In this document: piece by piece, positions 1 through 6,659 of the stretch
Numbering within the stretch: the first letter of the stretch is position 1
Layout of the letters: every line of letters starts with the position of its first letter
DNA from: an uncultured Chitinophagaceae bacterium
GTDB taxonomy: Bacteria > Bacteroidota > Bacteroidia > Chitinophagales > Chitinophagaceae
DNA: 17,998 nucleotides
Assembly (NCBI GenBank): GCA_934502905.1
Contig: CAKSVK010000067.1
Coordinates: 1-17,998 of the forward strand
Direction of reading: 5' to 3'
The notes under the pieces: model-generated
What the model was told of the DNA's origin: nothing
The model's database searches: none
Seen by the model: the letters and a program-made list of their open reading frames with translations, nothing else
Translations under genes and position numbers: made by a program

Positions 1-254
1 TCATCAAACCCTGCGAGTGCATTGTTTTTACACCGCGAACCTTAAGGGAAATGGGGATCATTTGTTTTGAGATCGGCAATAAACACATACCCATTTTTAT
101 TGACGACGACAACAATGTGAACGTAGCTTACGAAACACCGCTTTATACCCTGCTGGAAAGAGCAGGCTACCAGCCCCGTATTGAAATAAAAAAATTATTA
201 CGGACCCATATGTTGCGGGTACATGGCCATGGCAGCGAAAATGTAAACTTATAG
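1..254 (+). CDS. ureE: Urease accessory protein UreE, C-terminal part (5' end off the window)
   Basis: Metallochaperone that delivers nickel to the apo-urease/UreFGD complex in the cytoplasm. The frame is open from position 3 to the stop at 252-254, giving 83 visible residues, so the gene begins to the left; the ATG at 51 is internal. The visible part matches the C-terminal UreE domain: a block reading ICFEIGNKHIPIF, whose GNKH histidine (visible residue 28) is the conserved dimer-interface nickel ligand of the family, then YETPLYTLLERAGYQP. A short HGHG near the end (residues about 74-77) replaces the long His-rich tail of some UreE proteins. The stop abuts the ureF start directly, so the two are probably translationally coupled. 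Identification is firm; only the N-terminal domain is unseen. Confidence 0.93.
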   Translation, partial: IKPCECIVFTPRTLREMGIICFEIGNKHIPIFIDDDNNVNVAYETPLYTLLERAGYQPRIEIKKLLRTHMLRVHGHGSENVNL

Positions 255-944
255 ATGATGCAAAAACTACTTACACTGTTACAGATCAATGATTCCATGT
301 TCCCGATAGGAGGATTTACGCAGTCTTACGGCCTGGAATCATATGTCAGCAGCAGCATCGTAAAAGACAATGCTTCCGCCGCCACCTATGCAAAAACAAT
401 GCTGGAGCACAATATTTATTACAATGACGCTGCTTTCCTGTACAAGGCACATACGCTTCCCGCCGGGAAAAAGCTATGGGCAAAGCTTACAGCGCTGGAC
501 GAACTGGTTACCGCATTAAAAGCACCTTTTGAAATACGGGATGCCAGCAAAAAGCTCGCTATCCGGTTTCTTAAGCTGGCCAACGAACTAAAAGCCTACA
601 GTCCCTGCGTGAAGTATGCCGAAAGCATTCAAAAAGGAGAGCTGCACGGCCACTACCCTATCGCGTTCGGCTTATATGCAAAAGCTGCCGGAATAGGAAC
701 GGAAGATGCATTGGCTGCTTTTTATTACAATACGCTCAACGGTATCGTAACCAATTGCGCCAAAATAGTACCGATCAGCCAGACAGCCGGCCAAAAGATC
801 CTTTTTGACCTGCATCCGCTGATCACAAAGCTGGTAAAAAAACAGAAAGACCTGGATGAATCATTAATAGGTCTTTGTTGCATAGGGCAGGAAATAAAAT
901 GCATGCAACACGAAAAACTTTATACAAGGATATATATATCCTGA
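255..944 (+). CDS. ureF: Urease accessory protein UreF
   Basis: Cytoplasmic all-helical protein that bridges UreD-bound apo-urease and the UreG GTPase during nickel insertion. It is 229 residues, a normal family length. Recognisable blocks are the N-terminal LLQINDSMFPIGGFTQSYGLE, the central GHYPIAFGLYAKAAGI, the NGIVTNCAKIVPISQTAGQ region, and a C-terminal HEKLYTRIYIS, which resembles the conserved HERLYSRLF-type ending. The ATG at 255 follows the ureE stop with no spacer; a second ATG at 258 could equally serve. The next gene, ureG, begins 27 bp downstream. No missing motif or frameshift was seen. Confidence 0.95.
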   Translation: MMQKLLTLLQINDSMFPIGGFTQSYGLESYVSSSIVKDNASAATYAKTMLEHNIYYNDAAFLYKAHTLPAGKKLWAKLTALDELVTALKAPFEIRDASKKLAIRFLKLANELKAYSPCVKYAESIQKGELHGHYPIAFGLYAKAAGIGTEDALAAFYYNTLNGIVTNCAKIVPISQTAGQKILFDLHPLITKLVKKQKDLDESLIGLCCIGQEIKCMQHEKLYTRIYIS

Positions 945-971
945 TGGCTTTAAAATCAAAAAAACAATTGA

Positions 972-1580
972 ATGGCTACATACGTAAAAATAGGAGTAGC
1001 GGGGCCCGTAGGCTCCGGTAAAACAGCTTTAATAGAAGCCCTTACCAGGAAAATGAGTGACGACTATAGCATATGTGTCGTTACCAACGATATTTATACA
1101 AAAGAAGATGCCCAGTTTATGATCAAAAACTCCCGGCTTCCGGCAGAGCGGATCCGCGGTGTAGAAACAGGCGGATGCCCGCATACCGCTATCCGCGAAG
1201 ATGCTTCCATGAACCTGGAAGCCGTGGAAGAGCTGGTAAAGCTGCATCCCGATACCGAGATCGTGTTCATAGAAAGCGGTGGCGACAACCTTGCCGCTAC
1301 CTTCAGTCCGGACCTGGCTGATGTAACCATATTTGTAATAGATGTGGCAGAAGGCGAAAAAATTCCGCGAAAGGGAGGCCCCGGCATTACACGATCCGAC
1401 CTGCTGCTGATCAACAAAATTGACCTGGCACCCCATGTAGGCGCCAGCCTGGAAGTGATGGAAAGAGACGCGAAGAAAATGCGTGGCGACCGCCCCTTCC
1501 TGAAAACAAACCTGAAAAAGCAGGAAGGGTTGAACGATGTCATCAACTGGATCAAAAAATACGCTTTACTGGAAAAATAA
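972..1580 (+). CDS. ureG: Urease accessory GTPase UreG
   Basis: SIMIBI-class GTPase whose GTP-dependent dimerisation binds nickel and drives its transfer into urease. It has 202 residues, typical for the family. The P-loop GPVGSGKT is at residues 11-18. The nickel-binding Cys-Pro-His motif is at residues 69-71 within ETGGCPH. The family block [13 protein letters not shown] starts at 101, and the guanine-specificity motif NKID is at 148-151. The start matches the family N-terminus (a few residues before the first beta strand). The stop TAA shares one base with the ureD ATG, implying coupling. It is the most conserved gene of the cluster and the identification is secure. Confidence 0.97.
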   Translation: MATYVKIGVAGPVGSGKTALIEALTRKMSDDYSICVVTNDIYTKEDAQFMIKNSRLPAERIRGVETGGCPHTAIREDASMNLEAVEELVKLHPDTEIVFIESGGDNLAATFSPDLADVTIFVIDVAEGEKIPRKGGPGITRSDLLLINKIDLAPHVGASLEVMERDAKKMRGDRPFLKTNLKKQEGLNDVINWIKKYALLEK

Positions 1581-2515
1581 TGATCAACAGAGATAATTCC
1601 ATAACGAGCAAGATCGTCATTAGCTGCAAAAGAGAAGGAGACAAAACCTATCTGGTAGACAGCCTGTTTGATATTCCCTATAAAATTGTGCACTACGGAT
1701 CGAGGCTGCTGCAGGATCACCTGGAAGTAATGATGATGTGTTATTCGCCGGGCGTCATGGATGGTGATGAGCTGGATATTGATATCAATATTCCGGCAAG
1801 ATCTGAAATGAAGCTCTTCACGCAGTCATTCAACAAGCTACACCCTATGAAGAAAGGTGCTGCTCAGGTTACGCATGTCCGGGTGGCAGACGACGCTATA
1901 TTCCAGTACCTGCCCCAGCCGATGATCCCTTTCAAAAATGCCATTTTTGACACGGAAAATAAAATTGAGCTGTCGGCAGGCGCCAACCTGATCTGGGGTG
2001 ATATCATCAGTGGCGGGCGTATCCATTCGGGAGAAAGGTTTGCGTTCACAAAGATCCACAGCAGGACAAAAATTTACAGGCAGGGGAAGCTACTGTTCTA
2101 TGATAACCAGCTGATGACCCCTTCCGGGCAGCCCGTCGAAAAGATGTTGTTCTTTGAAGGACATACCCATCAGGGAACGCTTATCATTGTTTCTCCCTGG
2201 GCAAACAGCTTTAAATCTGAGCTGGATGAGCTCTTATCCGAACAGTTTACAGATATGAGCTACGGGTTTTCCCAATGCGGCGATAACGCGCTGATCATAA
2301 GAACGCTGGGAGAAAGCGGCGAAGCCATGCACGACTGGCTGGCCAATATCGGCAATATGTGCTGGAGCTTCATCCAACACCATATCGCTGAAAAGGAGGA
2401 ACAGGTACCGGCAATAAAAAAGACAAAACCGGTAAAGAAAACGAAAGCAACCACCCCCGGAAAATCAATCAAAAAAATTCCGGCTAAAAAGATAGTACCT
2501 AAAAAAGCGGTATGA
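1580..2515 (+). CDS. ureD: Urease accessory protein UreD (UreH) with lysine-rich tail
   Basis: UreD binds apo-urease and provides the tunnel through which nickel passes from UreG/UreF to the active site. The protein is 311 residues; UreD proteins are usually about 270-290. The family core is visible: SRLLQDHLEVMMMCYSPGVMDGDEL, then SEMKLFTQSFNKLHPM, FQYLPQPMIPFKNAIF and the WGDIISGGRIHSGERF block around residues 139-154. The core ends near residue 275. From residue 280 to 311 there is a low-complexity tail with 13 lysines in 32 residues plus Pro, Thr and Ala, resembling histone-H1-like tails. It overlaps ureG by one base. The lysine-rich character continues past the stop in another frame (2512-2550). 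Confidence 0.93.
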   Translation: MINRDNSITSKIVISCKREGDKTYLVDSLFDIPYKIVHYGSRLLQDHLEVMMMCYSPGVMDGDELDIDINIPARSEMKLFTQSFNKLHPMKKGAAQVTHVRVADDAIFQYLPQPMIPFKNAIFDTENKIELSAGANLIWGDIISGGRIHSGERFAFTKIHSRTKIYRQGKLLFYDNQLMTPSGQPVEKMLFFEGHTHQGTLIIVSPWANSFKSELDELLSEQFTDMSYGFSQCGDNALIIRTLGESGEAMHDWLANIGNMCWSFIQHHIAEKEEQVPAIKKTKPVKKTKATTPGKSIKKIPAKKIVPKKAV

Positions 2516-2550
2516 AGAAACCCGCCAGGAAAACGACTGTAAAAAAATAA
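2512..2550 (+). other. 12-codon lysine-rich ORF overlapping the ureD stop (possible out-of-frame tail extension)
   Basis: An ATG at 2512 overlaps the ureD TGA (ATGA arrangement) and opens a 12-residue ORF, MKKPARKTTVKK, ending at 2550, only 3 bp before hypA. Its composition is the same as the lysine-rich UreD tail, so it is best read as a former or alternative continuation of UreD displaced by a frame change rather than an independent gene. A run of six A at 2501-2506 lies just upstream and could be the site of an indel or of slippage. It could also act only as a coupling mini-ORF carrying ribosomes to hypA. Nothing in the sequence decides between these. Confidence 0.35.
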
Positions 2551-2553
2551 CGG

Positions 2554-2898
2554 ATGCATGAAGTGCCTATAGTACGGGATATTTTTAATACGCTGCAGCA
2601 AAACTATGCCGATAAATTCGAACACATCATCAAGGTGCAGGTAGAGGCCGGCTTGTTGTGCAACGTACAACCTATACTGATACAGAATGCATTTGAGGCG
2701 TTGATACAGGAAGAGCCATACCTGGCAGAAATAGACCTGGAGGTAGTATTACTTCCCATCATCGCGCATTGCGACCGGTGTGAAAAGAATTTTGAAGTAA
2801 AGCAACACAGGTTTGTATGCGAATGCGGCACTCCTTCCCGGCATATAGTACAGGGAGAAGAATTAAGAATAAGTAAAGTAGAATTTTTAACAGCATAA
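2554..2898 (+). CDS. hypA: Nickel metallochaperone HypA
   Basis: HypA hands nickel to metalloenzyme precursors. It is classically required for NiFe-hydrogenase and, in Helicobacter, for urease as well. The protein is 114 residues, normal length. It starts MHE; the N-terminal amine, His2 and Glu3 are the family nickel site. The zinc site has C73xxC76 followed by C89 and C91. The usual second pair is CPxC, so here it is one residue shorter (CEC). The following GTPSRHIVQGEELRISKVEF matches the conserved HypA C-terminus. The in-frame ATG at 2554 gives exactly the MHE start, which fixes it. Its place among urease accessory genes, with no hydrogenase gene visible, suggests service to urease; that role is inference. 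Confidence 0.93.
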   Translation: MHEVPIVRDIFNTLQQNYADKFEHIIKVQVEAGLLCNVQPILIQNAFEALIQEEPYLAEIDLEVVLLPIIAHCDRCEKNFEVKQHRFVCECGTPSRHIVQGEELRISKVEFLTA

Positions 2899-2909
2899 AA
2901 TGGTGAAAT

Positions 2910-3629
2910 ATGACAGATACAAAACCTAAAAGTAACCAGATGCCCGCGGGTTCTGTACAGTGTGACAGCACTACCTTAAACCTCTTAAAGGCAAATGATT
3001 TTGTAGCAAAAGCGATCAGGGACAAAGTTCCTGGTGTCCTGATCATTAATATTTGCTCGTCCCCCGGCAGTGGAAAAACCACCCTGCTGCAGGAAACCGG
3101 AAAGCGGTTGAAAGATAAAATGAACATAGCCGTACTGGTGGGTGATCCGGAAACAGAACGTGATGCGGTCAGGCTTAGGGATGTGGGCATCAATGCCCTG
3201 CAGATCGTAACCGGCGGCATGTGTCATATTGAAGCCCAAATGATATACCAGGCGCTGGATCATATCAACCTGGAAGACGTGGACCTGTTGATCATAGAAA
3301 ACGTAGGCAACCTCGTGTGTCCCGCTGCTTTTGACCTGGGAGAAGACTACCGGGTTACCCTGCTGGCTTCAACGGAAGGAGACGATAAGCCAAAAAAATA
3401 TCCCCGGATGTTCCTCACCAGCGAATTGATGCTGGTATCAAAATCCGACCTGCTTCCATATGTGCCGTTTTCTGTTGAAGCCGCCGCGAAAGATGCCAGA
3501 GAGGTCAACCCGGATCTGTCGGTTCTACAGGTAAGCTCACTGAACGGAGAAGGCATTGATGAATGGTGCGCCTGGCTCGAAGAAAAACTAAAAGAAAAAA
3601 AATCTAAAAGAAAAGCAAGTATCGCCTGA
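2910..3629 (+). CDS. hypB: Nickel-insertion GTPase HypB
   Basis: GTPase partner of HypA in nickel delivery. It has 239 residues. The P-loop SPGSGKTT is at residues 51-58. The GDPETERDA switch block starts at 78. TGGMCHIEAQM carries the GTPase-domain metal ligands C105 and H106, and C137 lies in ENVGNLVCPAAFDLGE; together these are the Cys/His/Cys metal site of HypB. The C-terminal region PYVPFSVEAAAKDAREVNPDLSVLQVSSLNGEGIDEWCAWL is typical. It lacks both the N-terminal CxxCGC-type high-affinity nickel motif and a His-rich stretch. The expected NKxD guanine motif reads SKSD (177-180). The last 15 residues are lysine-rich. It lies 11 bp after hypA, in the same operon. Confidence 0.93.
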   Translation: MTDTKPKSNQMPAGSVQCDSTTLNLLKANDFVAKAIRDKVPGVLIINICSSPGSGKTTLLQETGKRLKDKMNIAVLVGDPETERDAVRLRDVGINALQIVTGGMCHIEAQMIYQALDHINLEDVDLLIIENVGNLVCPAAFDLGEDYRVTLLASTEGDDKPKKYPRMFLTSELMLVSKSDLLPYVPFSVEAAAKDAREVNPDLSVLQVSSLNGEGIDEWCAWLEEKLKEKKSKRKASIA

Positions 3630-3651
3630 TAAAATTTTAAACCAATTTTTT

Positions 3652-4872
3652 ATGCAAAAATTTTTGTTTGTCCTCCTGTGTACGATCGGATCGCAAATAC
3701 TGGTTGCCCAGACTTCTATAAAGCCCTCGCTGATCGCCGACACCACCCATATAACCGGTGAAGAAACACCTTCTTCCCTGCTGATCAAAAATAAGCCCGA
3801 TATACTGGAAAACATACACATGAACTTCCTGCTGAGAAGCTCGCTGGAAATTCCGGATGGCGAAACACAGTCCCGTATCAAAATGAATGAAGCCCGGTTT
3901 GAAGTGTTGGGCACCATTGTACCTGACCTGGATTTCAGGGTTCGCTGGCGCATCAACCAGTCTCACAACCCCAAAAGCCAGGACAATTCACCCGGTTCAC
4001 TGGACATAGCTTCCGTAAACTACAAATTTGGCAAAGACAAAAAATGGTCCATCAATGCCGGAAAACAGGCAGCTTATGTAGGTAGCTGGGAGTTTGAGAA
4101 CAATCCTACTTTTGAATACCAGTATTCAGAATTCATCAACTACCAGACCAATATATTTCTGATGGCGTTGAAGCTGGGATACCAGGTAAACAAGAACCAT
4201 TCGTTCCACCTGCAGTTGCATAATACGTACAACGAAACGTTTTATACCACCTATGGCAATACAGGTTATGATTTTACCGGGGTGAAGCCTGCCAAAACAC
4301 CCATGGGCTTATATGTAAGCTGGCTGGGCAAAATGTTCGACCAGAAATACCATACCTTCTGGAGTTATAATGTTTCACAGTTTGCATCGGGCAAAACAAA
4401 CCACTCATTCGCATTGGGTAACAAGCTGGTGCTGGACAAGTTCAAAGCCTACCTGGATCTTCAATACTCCGGGTTGGGTATGGACTATCCGAATATAGCG
4501 TCCCCGGCAATTAATGCACATCGCCTGAATGCTAATCCCGGAGCAAGTCGGGTATTTGCCGATAACATCAACTACAAAAGCGCCATTCTCCGCATGGATT
4601 ACGAATTTGTTCCACGCTGGTTCGTTACCGCCAAAGGATATTATGAAGCCGCCAGCCAAACAGGCAGCAACAACGTAGGCAATAATTTCCGAGAAAATAT
4701 CGGTTTCCTTGCCGGACTGGAATTCCAGCCTATTTCCAGCCAGCAGATGAAGATGTTTGCATACTATTATAATAACCAGGTAAAGTATAACAATACTGTT
4801 TCAGCAGCCAATACCGGGCAAAACCTGAATCTGTTTTCTGTGGGTGTTTTGTATTTCGTAAATGTATTTTAA
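3652..4872 (+). CDS. Outer-membrane porin, probably phosphate-selective porin O/P type
   Basis: A 406-residue secreted protein with a clear signal peptide (residues 1-20, ending LVAQ) and the look of an outer-membrane beta-barrel: alternating aromatic/polar strands, many Tyr/Phe/Asn residues, and a C-terminal phenylalanine (VGVLYFVNVF). The segments INAGKQAAYVGSWEFENNP and FINYQTNIFLMALKLGY resemble the Bacteroidota porin O/P family; I recognise the fold type better than the exact family. It starts 22 bp after hypB and ends 26 bp before nikR, so it is embedded in the nickel operon. By position it may admit nickel complexes or urea through the outer membrane; that substrate is inference. The family name reflects historical members and does not indicate phosphate here. 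Confidence 0.8.
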   Translation: MQKFLFVLLCTIGSQILVAQTSIKPSLIADTTHITGEETPSSLLIKNKPDILENIHMNFLLRSSLEIPDGETQSRIKMNEARFEVLGTIVPDLDFRVRWRINQSHNPKSQDNSPGSLDIASVNYKFGKDKKWSINAGKQAAYVGSWEFENNPTFEYQYSEFINYQTNIFLMALKLGYQVNKNHSFHLQLHNTYNETFYTTYGNTGYDFTGVKPAKTPMGLYVSWLGKMFDQKYHTFWSYNVSQFASGKTNHSFALGNKLVLDKFKAYLDLQYSGLGMDYPNIASPAINAHRLNANPGASRVFADNINYKSAILRMDYEFVPRWFVTAKGYYEAASQTGSNNVGNNFRENIGFLAGLEFQPISSQQMKMFAYYYNNQVKYNNTVSAANTGQNLNLFSVGVLYFVNVF

Positions 4873-4898
4873 TTCATATAACCTGTAAAGTCCAGCGT

Positions 4899-5300
4899 AT
4901 GAAAGTTGTAAGGTTCGGGGTTTCGATAGAAAAAGATGTACTGCAGTTGCTCGATAATTATATTGAGGATAACAAATTCCCCAACCGGTCGCAGGCGATC
5001 CGCCACCTGATCCAACGGATAGAAATAGAAAAGCAATGGAAGACGGATGTGGTAGTGGGTGGGTCTATCACCTTGCTCTTCGACCATCACCGGAGGGAGC
5101 TGCTGGATAAGATCACAGATATACAGCACGATTTTCATCACGTTATTCTTTGCTCGCAGCATATACACCTCGATCATGATAATTGTCTGGAAATAATAGC
5201 GGTAAAAGGAAAAGCCACGGTACTGAAGGAGCTGGCCAATCGCCTTACCGCTGTGAAAGGTATTATTCACGGGCAATTATCCATGACGAAAGTGTCCTGA
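4899..5300 (+). CDS. nikR: Nickel-responsive transcriptional regulator NikR
   Basis: A 133-residue NikR: an N-terminal ribbon-helix-helix DNA-binding domain (residues 1-50, VRFGVSIEKDVLQLLDNYI then NRSQAIRHLI) followed by an ACT-like nickel-binding domain. All four high-affinity nickel ligands line up with the E. coli set: H77, H88, H90 and C96, the last three in QHIHLDHDNCLEI. It should therefore be a functional nickel sensor that represses uptake genes, or in some bacteria activates urease genes, when nickel is bound. The start chosen gives the usual few residues before the DNA-contacting strand. It is the last gene of the urease/hyp operon and is followed by a strong terminator. The ABC importer next door is the obvious candidate target. 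Confidence 0.96.
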   Translation: MKVVRFGVSIEKDVLQLLDNYIEDNKFPNRSQAIRHLIQRIEIEKQWKTDVVVGGSITLLFDHHRRELLDKITDIQHDFHHVILCSQHIHLDHDNCLEIIAVKGKATVLKELANRLTAVKGIIHGQLSMTKVS

Positions 5301-5304
5301 TAGA

Positions 5305-5335
5305 TTTTCCCTGTTTTTTAAACAGGGAAAATTTT
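5305..5335 (+). terminator. Intrinsic terminator after nikR
   Basis: A perfect 12-bp inverted repeat, TTTTCCCTGTTT (5305-5316) and AAACAGGGAAAA (5320-5331), encloses a 3-base loop and is followed by TTTT at 5332-5335. The CCCTG/CAGGG core supplies the stability. It begins 4 bp after the nikR stop and should end the urease/hyp/nikR transcript. It separates that operon from the ABC importer unit. Confidence 0.85.
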
Positions 5336-5365
5336 GCACTTCAGGGTAACACTATTTTTACATTA

Positions 5366-5394
5366 TTGCTACACCTCCTTATCCTGTAAATTGT
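5366..5394 (+). promoter_or_regulatory. Candidate Bacteroidota-type promoter for the ABC importer unit
   Basis: TTG at 5366-5368 is followed after 18 bases by TAAATTGT at 5387-5394. This is a near match to the Bacteroidota sigma consensus (TTTG/TTG, about 19 bases, TAnnTTTG), with one base off in the -7 element (ATTG for TTTG). It lies downstream of the nikR terminator and about 170 bp upstream of the binding-protein start, in the only sizeable gap of the plus-strand half. Short motifs of this kind occur by chance, so support is modest. Confidence 0.35.
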
Positions 5395-5399
5395 ACAAT
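5390..5399. promoter_or_regulatory. 10-bp palindrome overlapping the candidate -7 element (possible operator)
   Basis: ATTGTACAAT is a perfect 10-bp palindrome and overlaps the candidate -7 element (5387-5394) of the ABC importer promoter. A repressor bound here would block initiation, and NikR is encoded just upstream. It does not look like the E. coli NikR operator (GTATGA-N16-TCATAC), so assignment to NikR is speculative. A 10-bp palindrome in AT-rich DNA can also arise by chance. Confidence 0.25.
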
Positions 5400-5439
5400 C
5401 CATTTATAACACAAATATGTTCAGGAAAATAATTTTATT

Positions 5440-5550
5440 ATGCATCATCACCCCTCGGCATATGGCCCGGGACAATCGCCTTTTAACAGGAATCTAAGCC
5501 AGTTTGGTTTTTCCGGTGGTTATTATGGAGAGCACACTTACAACTTTTAA
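5440..5550 (+). CDS. Possible 36-residue His/Gly/Tyr-rich small protein, or remnant of a larger gene
   Basis: Not recognised. The ATG at 5440 opens a 36-codon ORF starting MHHHPSAYGPG and ending GGYYGEHTYNF, with its stop 11 bp before the binding-protein start. It has three consecutive His near the N-terminus, many Gly/Tyr/Phe/Asn, no signal peptide and no hydrophobic helix. The frame is open a further 10 codons upstream to a stop at 5407-5409, without another ATG. The aromatic ending resembles the last strand of an outer-membrane protein, so this may be the 3' scrap of a decayed receptor gene. Alternatively it is a real metal-binding peptide translated ahead of the importer. The codons look plausible but the ORF is short enough to be chance. 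Confidence 0.3.
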   Translation: MHHHPSAYGPGQSPFNRNLSQFGFSGGYYGEHTYNF

Positions 5551-5561
5551 AATTCTGCCGC

Positions 5562-6653
5562 TTGAAAATTACAAATACGCTTATCGCTATTGTCCTGGTA
5601 GCAGGCTGCTTCGTAGCTGCCTGCGATACGAAAAGAACGCCGCATGTAATGAATGCCGTAATGGTAACAGATGCATTGGGCCGGGAGATCAAAGTACCGG
5701 AGAATATAGAGAACATCGTAACCCTGCGTGCCGGAGCATTGCGGCTGGTCTGTTATCTTCAGTCGGCAGACAGGGTAGCATACGTGGAGCAAAACGAAAA
5801 AAAAAGAGTGGTGGGGTACCTGATGGCCAATCCCTCCCTCAGGTCGCTGCCGGTAATGGGGGTCGGCAACAGCATCGATCCCGAGCTGCTGGCGGTCAGC
5901 AATGCAGATGTAGTCATTGCCACGTATATGACTGCACAGGAAGCGGATGCCCTGCAACAAAAATCCGGCAAGCCGGTTTTCGTGGTCAGTTATGGTGATA
6001 TGGTGGATCTGAAGCAGGAGTTCTACAACGGGTTGACATTCCTGGGAAAATTACTGAAAAAGCAGGAAAGAGCGGATAGCCTGATCCGTTACATTGAAAG
6101 AAATATAGAAGACTGGACAGCACGGTCAGCCACCGCGGGTGGGGATCCTGTTTCCGCCTACCTGGGCGGTGTGGCATTTAACGGCGCGCATGGATTGGCA
6201 TCTACCCGTGTACGTTATCCACCATTTTATTACCTGGGTATTCGCAATCCTGCCGATGCCGTCTCTGCCGGATACGGAGGAATCGGATCGGGTCAGAAAA
6301 ATATGCTCCTGGATGTGGAACAGGTATTGCATTGGAATACGCCCTATATTTTCCTCGACGCAGCGGGGAAAAATATCTGGCAACAGGAGCTGACGCAGCC
6401 CGTATTCCAGAATTTATCGGCCTTTAAAAACGGGCATATCTACACCGTACTTCCGTTCAACTGGCATACCATTAATTTTGAAAATCTGATATGTAATACC
6501 TGGTTCATAGGGAAAACCCTGTACCCGCAGGCATTTAATGATATTGATATAGAAGAAAAGGCAAGAGAGACCCTGTTGTTCTTTTATGGCATTGATATTT
6601 TTACGGAGCTGAAAAATACCTATCAGCCATTTGTACAACATGGAAAACAATAA
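5562..6653 (+). CDS. ABC importer substrate-binding lipoprotein, FecB/TroA-like (metal or metal-chelate)
   Basis: A 363-residue periplasmic binding protein of the class that works with FecCD-type permeases. The N-terminus is a lipoprotein signal: hydrophobic LIAIVLVAGCFVAAC with two possible lipobox cysteines, C16 (LVAG-C) and C21 (FVAA-C). The binding domain runs from about residue 35 (VTDALGREIKVPENIENIV) onward. FNGAHGLASTRVRYPPF and NMLLDVEQVLHWNTPYIFLDAAG are typical of 'iron compound' binding proteins. The start is a TTG at 5562. No in-frame ATG or GTG lies upstream before a stop, and the next ATG, near 5649, would remove the signal peptide. Being adjacent to nikR, it may bind nickel (or cobalt) rather than iron; that is inference. 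Confidence 0.85.
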   Translation: MKITNTLIAIVLVAGCFVAACDTKRTPHVMNAVMVTDALGREIKVPENIENIVTLRAGALRLVCYLQSADRVAYVEQNEKKRVVGYLMANPSLRSLPVMGVGNSIDPELLAVSNADVVIATYMTAQEADALQQKSGKPVFVVSYGDMVDLKQEFYNGLTFLGKLLKKQERADSLIRYIERNIEDWTARSATAGGDPVSAYLGGVAFNGAHGLASTRVRYPPFYYLGIRNPADAVSAGYGGIGSGQKNMLLDVEQVLHWNTPYIFLDAAGKNIWQQELTQPVFQNLSAFKNGHIYTVLPFNWHTINFENLICNTWFIGKTLYPQAFNDIDIEEKARETLLFFYGIDIFTELKNTYQPFVQHGKQ

Positions 6654-6659
6654 AACACG

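Noticed and set aside
1094..1720. Minus-strand 208-codon frame opposite ureG/ureD
   Set aside because: It is the antisense shadow of two strongly conserved urease genes; its translation has no recognisable domain.
2498..2512. Canonical programmed -1 frameshift signal at the end of ureD
   Set aside because: The A6-G run is not in the X-XXY-YYZ register relative to the ureD frame and no clear downstream structure was seen; only a general slippage possibility remains.
5417..5497. 26-codon ORF starting MFRKIILLCIIT before the importer
   Set aside because: The hydrophobic start hints at a signal peptide, but the rest is short and unremarkable, and it overlaps the better-looking 36-codon frame; kept out as probable chance.
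5336..5561. Cobalamin (B12) riboswitch upstream of the importer
   Set aside because: Only a short AAGCCAG stretch near 5496 recalls part of the B12 box; the other conserved blocks of the aptamer were not found.
5504..5998. Plus-strand 164-codon frame overlapping the start of the ABC binding-protein gene
   Set aside because: It is Arg/Gly/Cys-rich nonsense after about 20 residues and runs inside the well-supported binding-protein gene in another frame.
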